From Cudoniella acicularis (Eukaryota > Ascomycota > Leotiomycetes > Helotiales > Helotiaceae): a stretch of 20,248 nt of DNA. The translations under genes and the position numbers were made by a program. Shown piece by piece: positions 1 to 8,112 of the stretch. The notes under the pieces were generated by a model. That model saw nothing but the letters and a program-made list of their open reading frames with translations. It did no database searches and was not told where the DNA came from. Every line of letters starts with the position of its first letter. The first letter of the stretch is position 1. The stretch spans positions 1 through 20,248 of the forward strand of contig JAAMPI010001081.1 of the NCBI GenBank assembly GCA_013054445.1, given 5' to 3'.

Positions 1-542
1 GACGACCAAGGCTGTGCAGCCGACCAGATCTGTGAGACCGATATTGATAGTCTGTTGTACTCTTGGGTTTATCCGTCTCCAAACAGATGTCGTATCAGTC
101 GCGATGTTGTCATAGATTGGGATAGTTGTTGAGAGTCCTGTTTGTTCAACGACATATGCGTCTATTTCGGCCTCGCCCGCCGGATTATCTAGGACACGAC
201 GGTCCAACTCCACGATATCATCGATAATATTGCGACGAACTTTTCTACTGCTTGCTGGGCAAGAAGATCCACAAGACCCTGGGGCGCATAGCGTGCGGCA
301 TGAAACTGCGCTTTCCACAACATTTTCGGACCGTAAAGCTAATGTCGGGGGAATATGGTGGCCCCTGGAATCGAAGTCAGTATCTCTTAGTATTGAATCT
401 GCGGGTTTCCATTGGGGAACACATACCTCCCATCTTTGAAGGACTTCGGGGGTCCTACAAGTTGAAGTAGGTCATCTGCTAAGGATAGGCTGAGTAGAGA
501 GCTCAGAACAAGAGCAACGGAAGGTATTGTATAAAGCCTCAT
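1..542 (-). CDS. Partial secreted protein of unknown function, two exons, cut by the left edge
   Basis: The gene starts at the ATG at 542 and runs off the window at base 1; 160 residues are visible with no in-frame stop. Exon 1 is 427-542. The intron is 365-426 (62 nt, GTATGT..CCAG, with TACTAA and CTGAC branch-like sites). Exon 2 is 364-1. Residues 1-22 (MRLYTIPSVALVLSSLLSLS..) form a clear signal peptide with an Ala-Asp boundary, so the product should enter the secretory pathway. The mature part has a Cys cluster at about residues 62-75 (CRTLCAPGSCGSSC), followed by KVRR, a possible Kex2-like site. It ends at the edge with NIGLTDLVGCTALVV. From memory, this last motif resembles a family of fungal secreted proteins of unknown function in which a GCT-hydrophobic-VVS segment precedes the C-terminal domain. 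That is recollection, not a search. The gene is divergent from the Ser/Thr-rich secreted gene at 1102. Function unknown. Confidence 0.7.
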
Positions 543-1101
543 GGTTGAATATAGGGATATAATTGGTGCTTCTTGACGGCTCCAGGAGTTGAGAGTTGCT
601 TAACAATATCGATTTCGCGATCTCGAGCGTTGTGAACGCAAATGAATTTGTTTATGTCGATAATTGAAAATCAGAAAGTAAAGAAATTCATTATATCAAG
701 TTAATTCAGATCGGTAACAAGCCGCAAAAGATCATTGTTACACGAGCCTCATGTTGTCGCCAATCCCATCCATCTTTTGGCCCCATACCTGACTTTAAAT
801 AAACAACTCGTTTCAGCCACCGCGGAGGTAGATTAAACAAAGCCAAGCTTGCAGGCGCCATTTATGCTTAGATCCTGCCACGACGATTGACTTACCCGCT
901 GAGTCCTTCAAAGGATTTGCCAACGTAATGCTCATCAGGCTGCACATGCGCAAATCCATTTGGGATCCTCTATCATATTCTTTGTCAAAATAATTTTCTT
1001 CTGATATTCATCTGTTCGAAACCTTCCAATAAATGGGATATCATCTTGTTCCTTTTCTCCTTTTAAAATCATCGAGCTTCTTCTTTTCTTAATTAAGCTT
1101 C
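543..1101. promoter_or_regulatory. Shared divergent promoter region of two secreted-protein genes
   Basis: No credible coding frame is present. The 559 bp separate two start codons pointing away from each other. On the plus side a CCAAT box lies at 1026-1030. A pyrimidine-rich tract at about 1041-1100 sits directly before the ATG at 1102, typical of the transcription start and 5' leader zone of filamentous fungal genes. No strong TATA box is seen; AT-rich stretches occur at about 660-700 and 795-810. Co-regulation of the pair is possible but inferred. Confidence 0.45.
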
Positions 1102-3581
1102 ATGATGACTTGGAAGACATTTCTTTTCCTGGGAGCCGCTTCGGTGGTATCGACTTCTCCCACTTCTTCCTGGCCCAGTTCTGGCACTGTTAGTTCGGGT
1201 TCTGGCGGTACAATCCAACTGACAGCTGCATTCCCATCTTCCATTTCTACTTCTCCCGGGACCAGTACAATAGCATCTATCGCCACTGGTTCGACGGCTG
1301 CCGCCTCTAGTGGAACAGTCGCAGTTGCATCTTCCATTGCTTCAGGCTCGACCGCTGCGGCTTCGAGTGGAACACTTGCATTTCCATCTTCCATTTCCTC
1401 AACCAATTTTCTAGGGACTGTTGCATCTGGTTCAACGCTTCCCAATTCTACCATAGCGTCCGAGACGACAATTTCATCAGCCAGTGGAACAACCACAGTT
1501 TTACCGCCTACAGCTGCAGCATCTACGACTTCTTCAGCTATTGGGACAGGCACATCCCAGTCAACTTCGGCCTCTGGCGCGGCGACATCTTCAGGGGGTG
1601 GTGGAGGAGTTGCCCAACCTACAACAACCTCTGCATCAGCTACTTCCTCTGACGTTGTCACATCAACCTTGACCGTACCACCAACAGGTTTCTCAACTCA
1701 ATTAGCAACCAACACAGATTGGTCTTCCAATACGTGGCTAACAACGACAAAAGATGGCCATTCTACAATAGTCCCGGTAATTGTTGGCTGTGTCGCTTGT
1801 GGACCCATAGCAGCAGGATCGGGAATCATTGTTTGGGGATTTCCTCCCATCCCAGATGTTACATTCTCCTTCCCTGGGTTTCCAGGCTTACCGCCATTTC
1901 ACCTACCTTGTATCAAGGTTTTTGGCGTCTCAGCAGGTGATTGTCCTTCTGATCCCGTGGATGATAGTGACACAAACAATGAATCCACCACCCAGCAAAG
2001 TTCGAACCCAACCAGCACTTCAGCTTCTGAACAGACTTCGTCTACTGCCTCTGCCACATCTTCAGCATCTACTACAGGATCGGCATCTGCCTCATCATCC
2101 GCAGCTACCACATCATCTGCATCTGCTACAGAATCGGCATCTGTCTCATCATCCGCAGCTACTGCATCATCTGCATCTGCTACAGAATCGGCATCTGTCT
2201 CATCATCTGCAGCTACCACATCATCTGCATCTTCCTGCACAAATGATGCTGAAGCCCGCTCGTCTGGAACAGTCCAGGTATGGTCTTACTCCGGATATGT
2301 ACCATTTACCATCCCAAATCCATGGGCAGGAGCCAGTAACATTTCCGCCGCGGCATCTTCAACTACCATCAGCCCGGCCGCTGCCTCCAGCTCTACTCTT
2401 ATTTCAACAACTTTATCAACTATTACTTCGAGTCCAACTTCCAGCTCATCGGCTTCCCCAACAAATCCAAGAACGGCAGCACCAGATATTACAATCACAC
2501 CGACAACGACTCCAGATTGTGTTCAAGGATATCAAACTTACACCATGCCTGCTGTCATGTCTGCCCCTGCCAACGCAGCATCTCTAAAATTTGTAATTCC
2601 GTTAGCAGACACTCAAGGTAAACTTCCCGCTTCCCTACTTTCTCAAAACATTTTCCAAAATACATATATTAACATACACGCAGACACAAATTGGAACTTC
2701 ACACTTCTTTCGGGATTCACAGTCGACCCAGCGACCGACGTTCAAGCGTGGTCAGTTGGGAGTGACACAGCAGGGGTTTCTGGGCCTCTTATAAGCAGCG
2801 GAAATGGAGGCGCGGGAATGCAGATCACATGGCAAACTCCAGCGGGATCTAGTAAGTTTTAACATCTGTGTGATTAATCTTGAGATATTGTGCTGACTTC
2901 TCAAAGCTGGTGTATATGTGGAACTTCTCTTCAATGAAGGATTGGGTATACAAACCAATGGCGTTAGCGTCGTTGGAAATAACGTAAGTATTCCCTTACT
3001 CCCATTTATATTTTTGCGGAATGCTAATTGTGTTAAGTTTCCCTGCATGCCAGCTGCATGCTCAGGTCCTCCAACTATCGTGAGTCCCACACAATTTCCG
3101 TGAGAAATAAGCTTCTTGAAATCAATTGGCTAATTACAAATCCCTCTCACCTCACCAGACACAAACAGACACCCAAATCTGCACCCTAGCACCCTGTTCC
3201 ACCGATCCAATCTGCACACCGAAGCCCCTAGTACCAGCCGCAGCATGCGATGTATACACCGACGGCCTAGGCGCCATCCCCTTATGGTACGATGTAACAA
3301 TCTACACCAACGGCTGGGTCACCGACAACGGGGCAGGGCTTAAGAGCCAAGAAAAAGGCTGTGGGGATTTGCTTTCGTGGAAAGCGCAGACGGTTTCGGA
3401 ATCGCTGGATGGTGGGAATTGGACGGCGACTAATGAGTTTAGTTTTACGCTGCCGCTGACGATAAAGAGTGGCTGTGTGGAGAGGGCCATTAAGAGTGCA
3501 GGTGGTCCGGCTGGCTTGAGTTGTTTTAATTATGATGTTACGGATTGGGGGAATCCTTTTGGGGGGATTGGGATGTTGTGA
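1102..3581 (+). CDS. Ser/Thr-rich secreted or cell-wall protein, four exons
   Basis: Spliced model: exons 1102-2851, 2907-2983, 3038-3079 and 3159-3581 (stop TGA 3579-3581), 763 residues. Introns are 55, 54 and 79 nt with GTAAGT, GTAAGT and GTGAGT donors and CTGAC or CTAAT branch sites; all junctions keep frame. Residues 1-17 form a short signal peptide (MMTWKTFLFLGAASVV). Residues about 18-185 are almost pure Ser/Thr/Ala/Gly, probably O-glycosylated. A conserved-looking block at about 190-285 contains DGHSTIVPVIVGC, IIVWG, PGLPPFHLPC and FGVSAGDC, with four cysteines; similar blocks occur in fungal secreted Ser/Thr-rich proteins (from memory). A low-complexity repeat tract follows (about 295-378), then a second S/T linker. 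A C-terminal domain from about 472 onward is rich in aromatics and Cys (QICTLAPC, PICTPKPL). There is no hydrophobic GPI tail: the protein ends GNPFGGIGML. The function is unknown; a wall or matrix role is inferred. The third exon is only 42 nt, and the second intron could be retained in frame. Confidence 0.8.
2092..2235 (+). repeat. 54-bp coding minisatellite, about 2.7 copies
   Basis: Tandem units at 2092-2145, 2146-2199 and a partial unit at 2200 to about 2235. The first two differ at only two bases. Each unit encodes 18 residues of the type SSSAATTSSASATESASV. A more decayed unit precedes them (2041-2091). The period is a multiple of three, so copy-number change would lengthen or shorten the linker without breaking the frame. 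An older 57-bp duplication lies earlier in the same gene (about 1288-1400, SGSTAAASSGT twice). Confidence 0.85.
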
Positions 3582-4020
3582 GTTGGTGGTTTGGTAAATT
3601 TGTATTTTTTGTGTTTGTTAAATTAGGATCGGCGTTTTGGGTGAAGGTTAAGTGTAAGACTTTTATTCAAAAAGTAAGCAGAAGAGACAATTCCGTAACC
3701 CGTTGGAGTCGTGGCGATGCTGATAAGAGAACTGGGAAGTGCTGATGAAAAAGAGGGTAAAGATAGAACAAGTAGAGAGGTATTTACTTAAATTTATTTT
3801 TAAATAAACCTTTATAAATTTATTATATTTTATTTTGTAAGTAATAAAAACTTTATAAAAGAGTTATATATTTTACATTTTTTAATAATAAAAGAATATA
3901 TTTATTATATTTCATTTAAAATATAGTTAATAATAACTTAAAAAAGGATTTCTTTATAATTTTAATTATAGAATTATTATAAGCCTCTATAAGAAAAAGA
4001 AACTTATTACTATAAAGCTC
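3582..4020. repeat. 3' flank and AT-rich, RIP-like island
   Basis: 3582-3774 is ordinary flank, presumably the 3' UTR of the secreted-protein gene. From about 3775 to 4020 the sequence is almost entirely A and T, with many TA and TTA steps and no CpG in the core. This is the pattern left by repeat-induced point mutation on an old transposon copy. No open frame, terminal repeat or target duplication can be recognised, so the source element is not identifiable. The island ends exactly at the stop codon of the DUF6594 gene (TAA on the minus strand, 4021-4023). Confidence 0.6.
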
Positions 4021-5045
4021 TTAGGCTGTAGACGCCCCATTAGTGCTAACAGTCACAAACACAACCTGTATAGCAGCGAACCTAGACTCATTAGCTGTTT
4101 GTCAATCGGCAAGATGTTCCGAACGCGTTGCGCAACTTACGTAGAGGTGCCAGCAAATATTTCAATCCGTTTCGCTTGCGTTATCAACGCTAACGTGAGG
4201 GGAAAAAACCGCCGTGAAAATCGACACAATCCCGAGCCGCACAAGCAAGTTGGACACAAAGTACAAAATGACAATCGAGGTGATAGGCAACAAAGAGGCC
4301 AGCACGGTTCCGAGAATGTGGACAAAAGCTGTCAAATGAGATTCGGAATACTGGGATATCTCCGACTCGGGTTCCTCGGGGAGAGGTTTCTGTTATTTTC
4401 TTCTGGTCAAATTGCGCCTCGTGGTAGTAGTGTTGTCGGTGGAATTACCTTGAATCTCTGCCCTATCTTTTTGTGGAAAAGTGGGACGACCGTGTCAATG
4501 AACCAGCGTGTAAAGATATCGTCACCTCGTCGTCGGCGAATTGCTGCGAGGTCTCTCTCGTTTTCTTCAGCCCAGACATGCTGGTCAGGGCCTAGGATTG
4601 GGAAATTGCCCATCTTGGGTCGCTCGAGCCAGCTTCGAAGAAATCGTAAATCATATGGGTTGGGTTCTTCTTGTGCTGACATAAGCGCTACCTGTGCGAA
4701 GCACTCATCTAACGCAATTGTTAGCTCGGTGTACCAAGGCACCAATGACAACAGTTCGGAAGTCATACTATATTCCTTTAGTTTTGCTCGAATCTCCAGA
4801 AGCTTTTCCCACTGCCCTGCGTCTCCCACATCAGATTGAGACAGAGCAAACCAATCCTTGGCGTGGTCCGCTGTCTCCGACTTGCTTTGATCTTGCTCGG
4901 CTAGCTGCCTATGCTCAGCCTCTAGGTGAACTAGTTCAGCTTGGAGATATAGAAGGTTTTGTATGTTAAGCTGTCCAAATCGTCGCACAATGGCGAGCTC
5001 CGGATGTCTGCTCATCAGTTTGGCAACTTTTGCATGCCCCTCCAT
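4021..5045 (-). CDS. DUF6594-family membrane protein with a one-base frameshift in exon 2
   Basis: Exons 4449-5045, 4141-4389 and 4021-4081; introns 4390-4448 (GTAATT..ACAG) and 4082-4140 (GTAAGT..CTAG), both 59 nt. The start at 5045 gives MEGHAKVAKLMSRHPELAIV, the usual opening of fungal DUF6594 proteins. Family features: RRFGQLNIQNLLYLQAEL, a central helical region (ALSQSDVGDAGQWEKLLEIR) and GNFPILGPDQHVW, then two predicted membrane helices in exon 2 (AFVHILGTVLASLLPITSIV and ILYFVSNLL..). The conserved C-terminal piece (ITQAKRIEIFAGTST, then FAAIQVVFVTV in exon 3) lies in the next frame. Removing one base from the run at 4199-4208 (GGGGAAAAAA on the plus strand) would join them to give 301 residues. 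As written, translation stops at 4162-4164 after about 274 residues and loses the last membrane helix. Assembly error or a recent pseudogene are both possible. The molecular function of the family is unknown. Confidence 0.8.
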
Positions 5046-5615
5046 TTTGAGAATATGGAATAAAAAGACCAGCAACAGGATATTGTTAACGTGGAGTTTA
5101 GTCTTTTTCTACCAGGGGGGAAAAATCATTCAGTAAGGTTGAAAAATGGCAAGGCTGTTGGGTTGCACTGGGTCGCCTTGATTTGCCTCGCCGGTTATGC
5201 TACACCGGAAAGGCTTCCAGGTTACTCGAGATTTGCACAGCCTTAAATTAACGATAAGACGTGGCAATACAAATGCCAATACCCACCCACCTAAGCCATG
5301 AGATTTTCAAGGTTCTTTCGCGGACTTTTCCACTCCAAAGTTGATAATTCGCATTTGCGTGGTTGGAAATGCAGCTCCTCGCTCAATGTTCTTCAACCAC
5401 CTGCATCGACTGCGCTGTCCCTCAGCCAACTGAGGAGGGGAGATGCGAAGCCTTGGATATAAGACCTGGCGGGTGTCCTCTTGCTGTCGCGATTGATTTA
5501 AGTAACGTTGATATTGATCAGAGAACGCCTTCTCAACGCTCCTCCAAATCCCTCCGTCTCGCGACCACCAACCCAGCCTTGCTAGGTTACCCAGCAAAGG
5601 AAGATAAATCAAAAC
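5046..5615. promoter_or_regulatory. Divergent intergenic region between the DUF6594 and retropepsin-like genes
   Basis: 570 bp between two start codons that point apart. Open frames here on both strands are short, overlap one another and show no recognisable protein character. No tRNA-like B box or clear TATA box is seen. The region presumably holds both promoters and 5' leaders. Confidence 0.35.
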
Positions 5616-6546
5616 ATGTCTGACGGCGAGGATAATAGTCCACCGACTGAGGCTGAGATAAGACGCTGGAAGAAACTCGAACAAGGCAAAAAAAGAGTTG
5701 AGGTTCTGGCACTTTTTCTGGACGATGTTGGACTGGACCTCCCTCATGATGAGTGGTTGAAGGAAGAACGTCGCAAAGAGCGCGCACGACGGAAAATTGA
5801 AAGAGCTAGCTCATCAGCCTCGTCCAAGAGCCCTGGAGAATATGACGACATAATTTCCGACGACGAGCTGAGCGAAGGTTCAACAGGGACTGTCAAGCCC
5901 ATGACCAAAACCGTATGTTGTTCTGCGTCTTGACCAAGAATTGATATCAAGAGAAATATTCCTAACCTAGAAACAGCAAAGTCAGCCTGAACCAGAATAT
6001 CAAACGGGGCAGAACATCAACGTACACTCCTCCAAAAAGGACGTATGGTTTGGAGCGCTGGCAACTGTTGACTCCGGCACAACAGAGAATTGGATATCAG
6101 AAGACGTCGTGAATCGGTGTGCATTGGAAGTTGGAAGGGGTAGGCCTATACTTTGCGCAACCATAAATGGCATCGAGTTTGAAACAGACCGATGCGTCCA
6201 GATGACTTGGCGAAGAGAAGGGGTCAAAAAGACGCAGAGTGCAATTTTCCATGTTGGTCAGAATGCCCCGTTTGATGTGCTGTTCGGAAGCAACATCGTG
6301 AAGGCTGCTCCTGAGCTTTTCAGGGCGAAGCCGGCTGATCCAGCTCTGATTCTTACACAAAAAGAAGTAAATGTGAGGGGAACAGGAGTCCTACGGCTGC
6401 ATATTCGCTAATTCCAAGCGTAGAAATCCGAAAAGATGAATATCGAAAAGAACCGAGCTGAGCACAAAGCACGATCTGAAGCTCAGACCGAAAAAGCGCG
6501 AGAGAAAAAAGAAAGTGGTAGTTATAAGAAAGTCAAAGGGGGGTGA
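5616..6546 (+). CDS. Retropepsin-like aspartic protease domain protein, three exons
   Basis: Exons 5616-5912, 5977-6366 and 6424-6546 (stop TGA 6544-6546), 269 residues. Intron 1 is 5913-5976 (GTATGT..ACAG); intron 2 is 6367-6423 (GTAAAT, GCTAATTC branch, GTAG). The N-terminal 99 residues are charged, probably helical and then acidic (SDDELSEGS). Residues about 122-207 match a single retroviral-type aspartic protease lobe: hydrophobic strand, catalytic motif ATVDSGTTENWIS with Asp131, then a middle strand region (VQMTWRREGVKKT) and the closing hydrophobic-Gly motif FDVLFGSN. Retropepsins act as homodimers with one Asp per subunit, so this size is sufficient. The last 40 residues are Lys/Glu/Arg-rich. 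No reverse transcriptase, integrase, gag or LTR lies beside it, so it looks like a stand-alone domesticated gene, not a live element. Substrate and localisation unknown. Keeping intron 2 would give a different, shorter end (stop 6409-6411). Confidence 0.72.
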
Positions 6547-8112
6547 ATGACAGGAAGGGCGCGGGCGATGTTGACGTTTGGATAAGCCTGACAAGTTACA
6601 GGCAGGGACTCGGACAAGAGAAAAAGGTTAAGGTTCCAAACTTTGGGTTACTTGTTCCCTAGTCCATATCTCTTCTTCTCTCTTTAGCTTTAAGTTTCTG
6701 AACTTGTGGAATCAAGGCAATGTTTACTAATACTCCCTGTTCCGAACTGCAAGCGGCTTATGCAGATAACGCTCCTTGGGGTCCTCGGATAGTAGCCAAT
6801 TAGAAGGGTGCCCACCAAAGCAAGAAGAGCTGAGCCGCAGCCGCAACGAACCTTGCAAGTACCGGGGTACCGGTACTTCTTCCGCTGCCCACGAAGGTAC
6901 AAAGGTACGAGGCACTACGTAACTTAAAACTATTTTACTTGTACTTATCACGTGTATGTTTGGACAGCCCAGCCTCGAATCTATAGACCTTGGTCGCATG
7001 CAGGTTACACAAGAGGGGACATTATCAGCCTAGTCTCAGCCTTCTCATTGGCCTCGACAATAATCTTATCTCTATGGCGCACCGCATTTCCTCACCACTT
7101 TTAATTTGAATAGCGGCAGCGGCAGCGACAGCGAGAACAATGGCAAAGAGAACTACCATTCCAGCGTACACCTAGACCTCGAATTGCGCGCTGCTGTTTA
7201 CAGATGCAACCCGATAATACCTAATCTAGGAGCGCTATCCCTAGTTATCTCGTCTGAAATCTAGGCGATGCGTTGTGCGGGGTGCAGCTGCAAGCAGGGC
7301 TGACGATTTGCTGCAGATTACGATGAAGTGTGCGGGGTCCGGTCTGAGCAGCGAAACCAATTCACAAGGCCACCAAGCACAGCATAGTGCAATGGTGTTG
7401 AGAAACGAAATCCAAGGCGCGGATGTGTGTCGTGCATAAACCCACCGGCCAGTGGAAGGGAAGAAGAAAAGCTCGGGGAAGCGCCATTTCGTCGCAATGT
7501 TTTGAAATGTGAAAGGTGGGGTTTGAGGCCTCAGGTCTTTAGGTCGATCACTTGAGTACCCCCGTAGTTTGGACGAACACAACACACGCCAGGCAAAACC
7601 GCAAAGAAGAATCTATTTTGTCGCAGCGGCCTTTGTCCATCTGTAGAGTGATCTGAGGCATATGTATATCTGCCAATTGCAAAGCGGTACGCATCCCTTT
7701 GTATGATTTGAAAGCTGTTGAAGCCACCGGTACCAGGCAGCATGGGCCGTCCCCTGTCACTGAGAAACAATCGACATAACCAACATAACCACCCGCACCT
7801 GCACCTCGCCATCGTCTTTGATCTCAACGCAACTATTTGTGCTTCGACCAGCCCGCAAATCCCCAATCACAGCGGTGTAGTGGTGATGGGTCCCAGCGCT
7901 TCAGTGAAGGTTATCCGCCCGCCTTCAAGCGCGTGTGTTCCTGGGCCGCGCAGCTACGCACACAATTCGACTGCGACTGTCAAGAGCAGCAGCTCACTCC
8001 ACGAAAGCAGGCCGGTATTGAGCTACTTAACTTGACCCGTCGCCACAGAGGCTGTCGGAAAGAGATTTTACAAAAATAACCCCCGTCCAAAGTAGTCACT
8101 TCAACCACTGGG
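6547..8112. other. 1.57-kb intergenic stretch with no convincing gene
   Basis: Open frames on both strands are short (at most about 115 codons), mutually overlapping and without recognisable domains. It contains a cluster of GGTAC/GTACC sites with a palindrome (6857-6908), an E-box TCACGTG (6948-6954) and a GGCAGC-type short repeat (7113-7130). A possible exon-like frame at 7837-8079 (plus) is discussed under rejected items. The region probably includes the promoter of the gene at 8113. Confidence 0.4.
6857..6878. repeat. Perfect 9-bp inverted repeat inside a GGTAC cluster
   Basis: AAGTACCGG at 6857-6865 and CCGGTACTT at 6870-6878 are exact reverse complements around a 4-base GGTA spacer. 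Two more GGTAC copies follow at 6896-6900 and 6904-6908. It could be a dimeric transcription-factor site or a small hairpin; neither can be proven from sequence. Confidence 0.6.

Noticed and set aside
1089..1661. 190-codon minus-strand open frame rich in Val, Ala, Glu and Pro
   Set aside because: It is the exact mirror of the Ser/Thr-rich coding repeats of the plus-strand gene; low-complexity coding DNA keeps the antisense frame open.
1899..2240. Acidic repeat open frame on the minus strand (ADADSVADADD type)
   Set aside because: Antisense shadow of the 54-bp minisatellite; no independent start context or homology.
1829..2587. 252-codon plus-strand frame with Leu/His/Gln-rich repeats
   Set aside because: Shifted reading of the same Ser-rich exon; the supported frame has a signal peptide, conserved Cys block and correct splice junctions.
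5307..5747. 146-codon minus-strand frame overlapping the start of the retropepsin-like gene
   Set aside because: It runs across the promoter and antisense to a well-supported first exon; composition is not protein-like.
7241..7866. Overlapping minus-strand frames of 110-115 codons
   Set aside because: They overlap each other and plus-strand frames, start from non-ATG or random positions and show no domain or codon pattern.
7837..8079. Open frame just upstream of the gene at 8113, with helix-like CSWAAQLRTQFDCDCQEQQL
   Set aside because: It lacks an ATG (opens with TTG after a stop), has no good acceptor before it or donor leading into the next gene, and no recognisable family. It could be a missed exon, so transcript data would be worth a look.
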